The notes under the pieces: model-generated
Database searches by the model: none
The model's input: only the letters and a program-made list of their open reading frames with translations
Told to the model about the DNA's origin: nothing
NCBI GenBank assembly: GCA_964019055.1
Contig: OZ025224.1
Coordinates: 5,351,376-5,415,375, forward strand
DNA: 64,000 nt
Origin: Anthopleura xanthogrammica
Lineage: Eukaryota; Cnidaria; Anthozoa; Actiniaria; Actiniidae
Direction: 5' to 3'
Translations under genes and position numbers: made by a program
In this document: piece after piece, positions 11,831-21,638 of the stretch
Layout: every line of letters starts with the position of its first letter
How positions within the stretch are numbered: position 1 is the first letter of the stretch

Positions 11831-14800
11831 ACAAGTAATAGTAATAGGACTTTTGCAACGTGACCCTACTCCCTTAAAATCAAGCAGTTGTGACAAAATG
11901 CACCTTGATATTAGTAAGAAGGCGAAATCTCAGCTCATAAAATGTAACAAAGGAAATGGCATTAAATATAAAATTCAATATTTTATAAGGATTTGTATGC
12001 TCCTGATGGCAAAGCTTGCCATCCAGAGCATATTTTCCATACAAATCCTTATAAAATATTTAATGCCATTTCTCCTATACTTAACATTATGAGCTAAAAT
12101 TTTGTTTTCGTACTAATATGGAGGTGCTCTTTTCATTACTGATGTTCATATTGACACAAGATCTCGATTTAAGGTGTTAGGGTCACGTGACCTGTTGTTG
12201 TAAAAGGCCTATTACGTACAGAAACTCACAGGGGGGTTGAAAGTTGTAACAGCCACACATTCCTTTAGTGCGATGCTCTGAAATATTCAGATGCTTTTGT
12301 CGATGAATTTCTTCTCTGTAAATCACATTCTCATACTATAATTTAAAAACTCTCAAAACTAAACTTAAAGACAGATATTCCAAATGTTCTATTGAGAGAT
12401 TCAGTAAGTTCTTCTAAATACGATAAAAAAAGGATTGATTTGCTTTAAAATATATGTTTGAGAGTACTGTAGAAAGGTTGAGAGTAAAATGCAGGCGAAC
12501 GATCGCAAGCACCATGCCGTGTGGCGCGACTTCAAGGTTCTAGCTACCAAGTCCATTGCAATTGGAAAGGCAAACATCATAGAGAAAATCAGCTTATCAG
12601 TCGATGCGCCATTATTCTTTATCGCAGCTTTTAGAAGAAAAAAACAATTTGTACATTGACAGCATTTCTCTTTTTACTGCACGCAAGAGTTACTTGACTT
12701 TACTCTTCATTTTATTTCTTTAGTTCGAACAAAACTCGATAAAGAGTTGAATAATAAATATAATTAATAATTACAGGAACACCAAAGGTAAATACAACGA
12801 TACGACTACAGCCAGGTACAGAAGGATTTGGCTCTGCAGGTATTCCACAGGTCTATCACAATAACCGATGGGGAACAGTGTGTCACGAGGCTGCATGGGA
12901 TATACAAGATACCACAGTAGCATGTAGACAACTTGGATTTAGTAAAGCGGTAGGATTCTGGCACGATGCAAAAGGAGAAGGCAAAGTGTGGATGAATAAT
13001 GTACGATGCAACGGAGTAGAGAAATCTCTACAAAAATGTTCTCATACAAAGTTGGATGGAAATAGTGGCAAGTGTAAAGATCACGGATATGATGTTGGTA
13101 TCGTATGTTCTAATCTCCAAAACAATGGTAATTGATTTATTGAATATATTTTGAATGATTTCCTACAGGATTTGTTCTCAAAAGATATATTTCAATTTGC
13201 GAAAATCCAACACCTGATACAGTTAGGGAGAGGCAAGCGAGCGTATTCTGGTGGTAAAGATCCCGACAATCCAAAAGGGATAATATTCATTCTCGAACGC
13301 AGAGACTCTTCATAACGAGAATTCGAGGCTCTGGGAATTTCGAAACCCTAAAATTCTATCGAATTTCATTAGCTTTTGAAAATAACATAGCAACGAAGTC
13401 TAATTGGTCAATAGTAATCGGTCAATAGGACTGATAAACAAACATACCAACGGAAACCAAGCAAGCCAAAACTACTAAAACGGTTATAAATCTTTGAATC
13501 TTGAATCAAATTCTATTTCCATTTGTCGCCGGAATATATAATCTTAAAGAAGACGTAAACAAGCCGTAATATAGTCACAATATAACGCGCGCTCTGATTG
13601 GTTGGATATCTGTGAACAATTGACCATTCCCTTAGAAAGGTTGAACCGGTATTTTATAGTCAGCTATCGATCCTGAGACAGAGCATGCGCTATAAAGACC
13701 TGCTTGCAAGATTCTGGCTTTAGCTCAGCGGGGTTTCCCAGAACCTACGATTTGGCTAATGATTTCTTATGAGTTGGCTCTGGATACGAGAATGGGATGC
13801 CATTACATAAGTTATCAATATCTTGACGAATTTAGTCCCACAGAGATTGCATCCTAAGATAATGGGGCCGTAAGTTAGAAAACTGTAAATGGTTATTATG
13901 TATCCCTCCGTAAATAAAGTTATTGTATTGTATTGTATTGTAAGACGGAATAGGATGGATTTCTTGTCACATATTGTCGTGTCACAAATAACATGGAGTC
14001 CGAAATTGTTTCTTAAGAAATAGGCGTTTACATGCCACTCCCAAACAACCAAGTACCTTCTGTTAGTCTCTTCCTTCTTTTTTGCAGTACGTCTTGTTGG
14101 TGGGGCTGATGCAAACGAGGGCCGTATTGAAGTCAAACTGGAAGGCACCTGGGGTACCGTATGTGGAGATTATGGCTGGACAATTGAAAATTCCAATGTC
14201 ATCTGTAGAATTCTAGGCCATAAAAGAGCAATAACAAACAAGAAATTTGGTGCAGGAAGAAAACCTCAGCCAATATGGCTGCAAGAGGTTTCGTGTAAGG
14301 GATGTGAGATGTCCATGGCAGAATGTCAAATTACCGATTATAGTCTACCAGACTGCACTCACAAAAATGATGTTGGTGTTGTTTGCCTTCCAAAAGGTGC
14401 GTCATGATGTTTCCCAAGATAGCATGTATTAGTATATGTAATAGCATGGTTTGGAGTGATATTTGGCATAAATACTACGAGTGATATTTCAAAATTGTTG
14501 TAATTTCACGAGCCGTCCTCGGCCAGAGAAATTACAACGGTTTTTGAAATAACATGAGTATCGTATGTACTAAGAAATTTACTGGAAGAACTGCAAATTT
14601 GTTTTGTTCACCGTTTGAGCGGCCGCTTCATCACCCAGCGTAAGATTTAAAAAGTAAAAAACAATAAAAACCAAAAAAGTATGACTTCAAACCTTTTCAA
14701 GTTCCAAAACCAAAGCTAAAGCTGTTATAAAAACAGCATGTTCTAGCATAGTAAAGTGGAGTGGTTCTAGTTATTGTACGGAAGCTCAAGTTGATAATTT

Positions 14801-17800
14801 ACGACTTATCTGCTCAGTGGTCTTGACTTGAGACTCAATGTTGTAAAGATTGAATTTTCAAAGTCTGTTTTTCACTTCCAAAAACCGTCTTGTTGAGCTA
14901 TCTGATTTTGAATTTGAAAAAGAAAGTCTTTCAGGAATAAACTGCCATCTGATATGCTTATCTTTATCAGGAGAACTTCACTGAACAGAAGCATGTTTTT
15001 GTGAGTTTTTACTTTACGCGTTTTCTTCTTCTGCTGAAGAAATCTCTACACGATTTTAAAGTTTCTGGCAGAAGAAATGCTTTCTTTTTGCGATTCCATT
15101 GATGAAATTCAACTCTTGAAACGTTCTGCCTTCCAAATACTCAAACTCTTGTTCTTTTTGTGATCGTATTTTTACGTTCACGTTTTTGCTTGTAGACTCA
15201 AATAATTAGCTTATTTATGGGAAATATTTCCACCATTTTTCAAACATGTTTTGGCGGTTGACATGGCAATTTTGAAATCACTCTCCCGAGAGCTTGAAAT
15301 CACACTATTACGATGAAATTACGATGAAATCACACTCCTCTCAGGCAATGAGATGGCAGAAATTTCTTAGTTCATAAAAATAGATATCTGGGATATAAAT
15401 CAATTTTTCCATTACCTTTTTCAACCTTATAGTGATATCGTTACCTTTATTAAATCAAAGGTGAAGCAAATATCGCAGTTCGTCTGGTGGATAAAGACGC
15501 AAACTTTATTCGACGAGTCGAAGTTCGTTACCATGGATTATGGAGATCTATTTGTGCCAACAACTGGGATATACGAGATGCACATGTAATATGCAGGATG
15601 AAAGGATACCAGAAAGCAGCAGTAGCTATGGCAACACTGAAAGGGAACCATGGTAGGGTATGGCTGGATTATCTAGACTGCTCGGGAAACGAATCAACTA
15701 TTGAAGATTGCAAAAACGCAACTTGGAATTGGGAAAACAAGCCTTGTTCAAATGATCAACGTGCTGGTGTGATATGCTTTGAAGGTAACAAAGGCGTATT
15801 TAGCTAAATTTAACCGTCATCCAGTGAAAATTGTTAACAATGCAGTACATCCAACTATACTATCCGTTGGTGAATTCATTGCAAGAACTCGAGGTCAAAT
15901 ACTTTGAGTGCTTTACAGTTGTCCAGAAAAACCGGTTGGAATACAAATGGAACAGTCACTTTTTCGGAAATTCGAACCGAAAAAAGTGGAACACCTTTCG
16001 AGCTTGTCCAGTTATTCCGGTTGGTATGAACTAACTGTAATTGTCTGAACCATTTGAAAATTTCTAGGAATTTTTCAGGCCCAGTTCTCTAATTCGCACG
16101 TTCATAGTTGGTAGGTGTATAGTTGGTTTGAACTGTTCCATTAGAACCATTCTTGTCTCGGTTTAATCAACCGGTTTTTCTGAATAAATGGAAAGCACCC
16201 TTTTTGAATGTTACCAATTTTGAACCTTGTTTTTCTAGACAAATTGAAATTGAAATTGAAGTTTTACATCAAGGAAGAAGAAACTAAATATGCTGGAAAA
16301 TTTGAGGTTGGATATTATGGGAAAAAGAGAAATCTTTGCATGGATAACTTGGATTTGAATGCAGCACATGTGATTTGCCGCATGTTGGGATATGATGACG
16401 GGGCAGTGACTGTTTCTTCATGGAGCCAACAATCCATGGCCAGTTTGTCTTTGTCACTGCGATGTGACGGCTCTGAATATTCTACAGACGAATGTGCAGA
16501 CGTTAGTGTAAAACAGGTGGACAGGTGCCACAATAACGAAGTTGCAGGCATTGTATGCAAACCAAAAAAAGGTATGCCATTCAAATACTAATTTTCCAAT
16601 TAAATCAATCCTTGCAATTGATACGTAACGTTCTGCATTGTTGATGAAGATTAGGCACTATATTATGTACATTGTGGGGAATTAACTAAATATTTTGCGG
16701 TGAAAAAAATCATATTTTACATCGAGTTATCGCTGCGGTCTAAATGTTCAAAATAGAAATATTTACCAAAAATAATTTCTTTTTCTTGAAATTGCGTAGA
16801 ATACGATGTAAAGGAAGAGCTTCGTTTGGTTGGAGGTTCAGCTGATCATGAAGGCCGTGTCGAAGTTAAACTTCATGGCGTATGGGGTACAGTGTGTAGT
16901 GCTGGTTGGGACATGCTCGATGCTAACGTAGTCTGTAGAATGAAGGGTTATGAAGGAGCTATCACAGCATATAAGAAATTTCCAGAAGGTTCTGGTCCAA
17001 TATGGATTGCTGGCTTGAACTGCAAAGGACATGAAAACAGCACAGTAGACTGTGACCGCGAGGGACTCGACAAGACTACATCATGCAGCCACAAAAATGA
17101 TGTTGGTGTGGTTTGCTATTCTGATAAAGGTCAGTTAATTTACGATACGATACTGTACGTCACTGAAATGTACACTTTGATGGTCTGAAGCTTATTTTAC
17201 GTCTTCAGCAGGTCATTTGCAAGTCAGTTTAGAGATGGATAACAGGAGTTCACGTTATGAAGGCCGTGTGATGATCAAGGTCAATAACGAGACTGGGACC
17301 ATCGATGGTGATCAATGGGACATCCATGATGCCCATGTTGTTTGCAGAATGTTAAAGCTATCCAGAGCCATAGCAGCCATCAGCCTGTTTAGAGAAGAAT
17401 TTGGCAAAGTGTTCTTCTCTAGAATGAGATGCAATGGAACAGAGGAGTCACTAGGGATGTGTGATCACGTTGGATGGGGAGGTGGTAAACAAGATCACCA
17501 TGGTTATGATGCTGGAGTGATCTGTGATAGACCACGCGCATCAGGTAAATCGTATATTTCATTGTTGTCGTCATTTGGTGCGTTATTTGGGTATTTTTGC
17601 TAGTATATTGGTTAAGGTGTTTCATCTCTGTTCGCGAGCAGCCGTACCGAACATTTTTGAACGGCCGTTTGACCAACTTACTCTGTATTGATTTTCATCA
17701 AATTCACAGACAATGTTGTACTTAGTCTGAAATTTAAGAAACATGTAATAATTTTTAATTTGTTGCAGAAATTGCGGATTTATAAGAGAAACATTAAATT

Positions 17801-18469
17801 CAAAGAAACCTAATTTCCGAGCGATTACGATGGCACCTAGAAAAATCAAAAGGACTATGATAAACTATGAGATATAGCAAATAACATATCTGAAAACGTG
17901 TGCGTGTAAGAACTCAAACTCGAATTACTCAAAATCGGCTAGATAAATTTTCTTGGTTTTCAGATATGTTTTTTGCTTTATCTCAAAGTTTATCGTAGTA
18001 CTTTTACTTTTGAGAATAAGAAATTAGTTTACTTCTTCCTCCCTCTGGAAAACCTATCACGCTAAATTCCAATGTAATATGTGAATTAGCCGTGGTTGAG
18101 GGTTCCATCTGTGAGTTATGCCAGCCCTAACTTTGGTCTGCCCAGAGATTGTTTCATGGTTCCATCTGTGAGTTAGCCATGCCCTAACTGAATTTGATCC
18201 GCCCAGAGGTTGTATCAGGATATTCATGAATTTGAATTGAAGGTGTTTTCTTTAATTATCATGACTTAACTCTGAGTTTTTGGTATTTTTGTTTTGTTTT
18301 AGTTGCTCAGGCGATGATGATGGATGGTACTGGAAGCAATGATGGGACTGTGATTGGCTTGTCAATCCTGATAGTCATATTGATCATGGTTATCGTTGGT
18401 GCTTTCTTGTGGTATTACTTTAAACTTAGGAACGTGAAAAGCAAGGATTCTGATGAAACGCAAGGTTAA
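8643..18469 (+). CDS. Seven-SRCR type I membrane receptor, copy B
   Basis: Nine exons: 8643-8706, 11173-11502, 12777-13127, 14088-14396, 15461-15784, 16239-16571, 16800-17129, 17212-17544 and 18303-18469. They total 2541 nt, or 846 residues. All eight introns are phase 1, so every SRCR domain is a symmetric 1-1 module. The predicted order is signal peptide, seven group-A-type SRCR domains, a short stalk, one transmembrane helix (about 808-831) and a 15-residue tail. SRCR proteins of this layout act at the cell surface in ligand binding or innate recognition; the ligand here is unknown. NxS/T sites occur in SRCR4, 6 and 7 (GNES, KNAT, ENST, NNET, NGTE). The gene is intact, has its own promoter and AATAAA, and is flanked by paralogs in the same orientation. 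Confidence 0.85.
8707..11172 (+). other. Copy B intron 1
   Basis: A 2.47-kb AT-rich intron. A foldback-like pair (GGGCTATTTTTAGCAT near 9085 and ATGCTAAAAATAGCCC near 9392) flanks about 330 bp with GC-rich edges. TA- and TTA-rich microsatellites follow near 9520 and 9615. A conserved GC-rich stretch at about 10830-10900 (ATATGCGCAT...GATGCGCA) lies about 300 bp before SRCR1. No gene seen. Confidence 0.55.
11173..11502 (+). CDS. Copy B exon 2: SRCR1
   Basis: Residues 22-131. Begins KTTIRLQPN and contains WGTVC, VACRQLGF, VEC, EEC, LC and GVVC: six cysteines in the group A pattern, with Cys1 and Cys4 of group B absent. Acceptor ttttttccag, donor gtacgt. Counterparts are 26029-26358 (C) and 48168-48497 (D). 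An in-frame upstream ATG at 11037 is not kept in copy C and is not used as a start. Confidence 0.85.
11719..11830. repeat. (TTA)n(GTA)n microsatellite in intron 2
   Basis: A TTA tract passes into a pure GTA tract. Copies C (26579-26650) and D (48710-48742) have only TTA at this place, so the GTA part is specific to copy B. Confidence 0.9.
11953..12073. repeat. Hairpin in intron 2
   Basis: AAATGGCATTAAATAT...CTTATAAAATATTTAATGCCATTT forms a stem of about 45 bp around GCTCCTGATGGCAAAGCTTGCCATCCAGAGC. In copy D (48851-48929) the centre is deleted. In copy C the left arm is lost, leaving GCTTGCCATCC onward. Confidence 0.8.
12777..13127 (+). CDS. Copy B exon 3: SRCR2
   Basis: Residues 132-248, the longest SRCR exon (117 codons). 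Contains TTIRLQPGTEG, WGTVC, VACRQLGF, VRC, QKC, KCKDHGYDVGIVC: six cysteines. It resembles SRCR1 at its start, suggesting that SRCR1 and SRCR2 arose by internal duplication. Counterparts are 28623-28973 and 49626-49976. Confidence 0.85.
13861..13945. mobile_element. Short retroelement tail with (ATTGT)n in intron 3
   Basis: The sequence ...CCGTAAATAAAGTTATTGTATTGTATTGTATTGTA is present only in copy B; copy D reads straight through the site. An AATAAAG followed by a short-unit tail is typical of SINE or LINE 3' ends. Only a fragment is present. Confidence 0.5.
14088..14396 (+). CDS. Copy B exon 4: SRCR3
   Basis: Residues 249-351, starting VRLVGGADANEGRIEV. Cysteines: WGTVC, VICRILG, VSC, KGC, AEC, DC, VVC. 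That is seven; the extra one is in SCKGCEMS. The motif is kept in C (30489-30797) and D (50852-51160). Copy C has CTMLDH instead of CRMLGH. Confidence 0.85.
14488..14549. repeat. Hairpin in intron 4
   Basis: TTTCAAAATTGTTGTAATTTC and GAAATTACAACGGTTTTTGAAA pair around a GC-rich loop. It is present in copy C near 30888-30951. In copy D it is collapsed to a short remnant near 51215-51240. The rest of intron 4 (14397-15460) shows no gene. Confidence 0.7.
15461..15784 (+). CDS. Copy B exon 5: SRCR4
   Basis: Residues 352-459. Six cysteines: RSIC, VICRMKGY, LDC, EDC, KPC, GVIC. N-glycosylation sequons at GNES and KNAT. The AG acceptor (aaatcaaag) lacks a strong pyrimidine tract, but frame and phase demand it. 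Counterparts are 31793-32116, where VRLV is VCLV and adds an unpaired Cys, and 52070-52393. Confidence 0.8.
16239..16571 (+). CDS. Copy B exon 6: SRCR5
   Basis: Residues 460-570. Starts DKLKLKLKFYIKEEETKYAG, a Lys-rich lead unlike the other modules. Six cysteines: NLC, VICRMLGY, LRC, DEC, DRC, GIVC. The 3' linker varies by whole codons between copies: KPKKG here and in A, KPLDTG in C (32586-32921), KPDTG in D (52563-52889). Confidence 0.85.
16800..17129 (+). CDS. Copy B exon 7: SRCR6
   Basis: Residues 571-680. Starts YDVKEELRLVGGSADHEGR. Six cysteines: WGTVC, VVCRMKGY, LNC, VDC, TSC, GVVC. This is the module closest to a textbook group A SRCR domain. Counterparts: 3542-3874 (A), 33153-33482 (C) and 53119-53448 (D). 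Confidence 0.88.
17212..17544 (+). CDS. Copy B exon 8: SRCR7
   Basis: Residues 681-791. Only four cysteines: VVCRM, MRC, GMC and GVIC. The usual WGTVC is GTIDGDQW, and the Cys before DHHGYDAGVIC is also missing, so both partners of the C2-C7 disulfide are gone. All copies share this. The acceptor is a CAGCAG pair (17206-17211) that allows inclusion of one extra Ala codon. Two NxT sequons (NNET, NGTE). Confidence 0.85.
18303..18469 (+). CDS. Copy B exon 9: transmembrane and short tail
   Basis: Residues 792-846. A Met/Gly/Asp-rich stalk is followed by the helix SILIVILIMVIVGAFLWYY and a tail FKLRNVKSKDSDETQG, then TAA at 18467-18469. The basic residues after the helix fit an N-out/C-in orientation. 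The last codons form CAAG|GTTAAT, a possible phase 1 donor that overlaps the stop codon. Confidence 0.85.
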
Positions 18470-18701
18470 TATTGTAATGTGTGTTGCGTGTTTATGGAGG
18501 ATACACGGCCTCACAAGCTTCTAGCCTAAAAGGCTACCGTGTATAAATAAAAAGATTTATTATTTATTTATTAGCGAAATTGAACATGATGTATTTTCCT
18601 TTAATTGATTGTCCAGCATTCAGTATTCGCGACACAACTATTTACATGGGTGGGAATCAATAACGTGTGAAATTGATAAAAATTGACACAACTATTTGGG
18701 T

Positions 18702-18718
18702 GGGGGGGGGGGGGGGGG
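18702..18718. repeat. Poly-G tract in 3' flank
   Basis: A run of about 17 G between two otherwise paralogous blocks. The same site has a long run in copy D (about 54603-54621) but only GGGTGGGGG in copies A and C. Confidence 0.85.
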
Positions 18719-18912
18719 ATCAAGAACGTGTGAAATTGAAAACTAACTAAGTATTTACTTTTTATATCAACCAGGACTACAGTTGGAAAGGGAGAAAAGC
18801 GACCGTGTTTAGCGTCCAACCGTGGAGAGGTAAAAGTCATCATCATCATCATCCTCCGCCTCCTTATCATCATCATCATTATCATCATCATCGTTTTTTC
18901 CTTCTTCTTCAG

Positions 18913-18995
18913 AACGTGAGGAATGTACAAGACAAAGAGGAGTCTTCCATGTTCTTATAAGAGAGAAGATAGAAGAAGAATACGACGCTCTTTGA
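18913..18995 (+). CDS. Candidate alternative C-terminal exon, copy B
   Basis: Acceptor cttcttcttcag, then an open 83-nt segment in phase 1 ending in TGA 18993-18995. It encodes EREECTRQRG, a short hydrophobic FHVLI stretch, basic residues, and the C-terminus EEEYDAL. It is preceded by a (TCA)n-rich pyrimidine segment at 18836-18890. Another possible acceptor (tatcaaccag, before 18776) gives a shorter 12-residue tail, GLQLEREKSDRV. Confidence 0.5.
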
Positions 18996-19167
18996 CTTCT
19001 CCACTGCTCTTGGTTGGAATGAGTGAATTTATTACACATTTAGGGTCGTTAATATATCGCGAGATTTTATTGGACAGTTTGCCGTGAAGTGATATCGTAT
19101 CACTTCACTGATATGCATGGTCTTTATTCACGGCTTTATTTCACGGATATCGACCCTAAATGTGTAA

Positions 19168-20557
19168 CAAATGTCTTTATTTGATGAGGGTGTACGTGAC
19201 AGTCTTACAAACGATAACCCTGTCTCTTAACTTATAAGATACATAGATATAGATGTTAATATAAAATATACCATGAAAATATTATTATTTCCCTTGAGGA
19301 TTGAAGTCAATTTATTAGCTCCATATATTTAGTAAAACTAGTTTTACAGCTGGTACCATAAATTAATCTTTGATTTCCAAAAACTGTTATTATGGATAAG
19401 TTATGACGTATTTCCGGGTCCAACTGCTCACAAAAACTGCTAAAATACAGTGAAAAATGTTCTCAATGATTTAACCTCCACTTGTCTTGAAACCATTAGA
19501 CAATAAATTCTGTCTTGAAGAAAAAGTAAGAAAAGTCTTGATGAAACTGCTTTTCATTGGACCCGGAAGTCGTTTTTTCATTCGATTGACGTCATACTAA
19601 ATTAAAAGCTCTATTAGGTAAGAACTATTTACTTTAAAAAACCGATTCGTTTTGAATTTTTTTTTAAAGATTTTCACAGTGGTGAAAGTTTAGATCTTAG
19701 TAAATCTCTATTCCTAAAAGCTTGTGTGATCGAACTCTTTCAATCTGTGAGTTGATTAATTTAACGATGTAGTTTTATCCCATTTAGAGCATGATGTCGT
19801 GTCGTCTGCATAGACATTTGACTTTGAATGTGAAGTGGAATGTTATTAATAAATAAGGAAATATAGTGTGGGGCCAATAATGGTTCCCAATTGGTACAAG
19901 AAAGTATGTGCATTGACCTGTCTGATACTAAGATTAATAAACAACAGTGCAGTTGGGTGACCAATCTATTTGACTCTTTTTTTTAATCTACAACATCAAA
20001 TGTATTCTTGAAACTTTGTCACTATCCCTGTTGAAGTCTAGATTTCACCTGTTAATTTCACCTTATAGGTAATGGATACTGGGTAGTAGTATAGTACGTG
20101 TTGCACAATTTTCTATTTTGTCATAGAAGAAAAAAAACGATGGTGGTTTTAGACTGGTTTGCCACAACAAGTGAATTAATAGCATCAAAAAATACTTATG
20201 TACTGCTTCAAAGAAATGAGTTCTTAAGTCTAAGTTCTTAACTATAGTCGGCTGTTTTATCTTGAGCTGCATTATTTGAGCCGTATTGGAGCGACCGATA
20301 AGAAAGGTGAAAAGTTGATATAATTTGTTTCATCAGGCATATTTTACTAGGAAAAATATTCCGAGCAAGATTTCAGGACATTGCTTCAAGTTTGTTTACA
20401 CTGTACTTAAAGAATTAACTTTTAAAATATTGAGAAAGTTTAGTTAAGTTTATTTTAGATTACAAAAAGGTCTTATTCATTTGTACTTGTCTTTCGTTGA
20501 TTTTTCCACATATTTTGAACATCGCTTCGCATGGGTTTGTGATTATTTAGTATTAAA
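19168..20557. other. B-C spacer, no gene
   Basis: Sequence paralogous to 5892-7352, with small deletions (for example, about 60 bp around 19850-19880). I see no gene or RNA here. Confidence 0.6.
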
Positions 20558-20625
20558 GGAAGCTTTGATAGGGTATGGCTGGATTATCTAGACTGCTCGG
20601 GAAACGAAACAAGTAGTGAAGATAA
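20558..20625 (+). pseudogene. Relic SRCR4 exon, 5' part (B-C spacer)
   Basis: Same fragment as at 7353-7419, with the same break at GATAA and the same TIR element following from 20626 to about 21030. The right side of that element is deleted, joining directly to the promoter block. Confidence 0.7.
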
Positions 20626-21030
20626 GAGACTGGTCAGAAATTAGCAGGGGTGAGGGGGGTTGGAGATTTGAAATTGCGTGCCGAAAATGAAGTGACCCTC
20701 CCTAGCAATGGGAATGAAATTTCCTGACCCTGCCCATTTGGTGAGCCTAAAAAGTCATGACCCTCCCCCTGCACAGATAATACCTCCCAAAACAACTGAA
20801 ATAAGACATGTCATTGAATATATATATCCAGAAACCCTGAATATTCATAAACCTAGGAATTCATATGAGTGTATGTAAAAGCATCTTTCTTTGATATCAA
20901 GCGACATGCCTTTAACCATGAATGAGAATGGTGGCAGTGATGATTATGATGATGATGATGATGACGTCAATAGCAGTACCACGGCAGCCACGGTGATGCT
21001 GAGCATTCTTGCTAAAGACAACTTTACATT
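20626..21030. mobile_element. PIF/Harbinger-like element remnant (B-C spacer)
   Basis: Left terminus (G)AGACTGGTCAGAAATTAGC, one base different from the copy at 7420. The interior ends at ACTTTACATTAATT, where the promoter-side sequence TTACCTATTTACC begins. A (GAT)n tract lies at 20939-20963. Confidence 0.55.
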
Positions 21031-21198
21031 AATTTTACCTATTTACCAAACACGGTTGCTAGGGAAAGGATTTTAAAATCTCTAAGAGGTTTTTCGAAAG
21101 TTTTCATTTTGTAAAGACTATTTTTCAGGCAAGTGTGAAAGTCAAATTTGCATTATTTTTACAATAGCGCGAAGATGCTTTTGACAAATTTGCATACG

Positions 21199-21504
21199 GA
21201 CGTTTTTCACGCGTGTCACCCCTGTACCTTGATTCAAACAAAGCCGCTGAAACTCCTATCTAAACATTCGAGTTACTGGTCACGCGTGACGTAATTAGCT
21301 GTAATCCAAAATATTGGGATCCTTGTGGTTGCCTGGGCCTGCCGTCTTGATTCTGGGAAGGAAGATATTGCCAAAGTGTTGTACGTTTTACTTCATCTCT
21401 TATGGTTTTCATAGTCTTTAAAGTTTTCATGCTATTGGTTTCTATTATACATTGAATACGAAACGGATTCGTGCTGTAACAATCAAAATAAGAGAGTATA
21501 AAGG
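21199..21504 (+). promoter_or_regulatory. Promoter of copy C, lacking the GCATGCGC site
   Basis: Palindrome GTCACGCGTGAC at 21279-21290 and TATAAAGG at 21497-21504 are kept. The 17 bp containing GCATGCGCA are deleted between two GAC triplets (catacgGACgtttttcacg), and a further 8 bp are missing nearby. Confidence 0.6.
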
Positions 21505-21638
21505 TAAATCTCATACTGGTAAACATTCGAGTCTTTCTTACTCGACAAGCTCAAAAACATTCAAGTTGTTGTTCTGACTTCTGTCTAAAGGTGCGTCCGT
21601 TCAGTTCTAAGGATCTGATCAATCTTTGGTCGACGACG

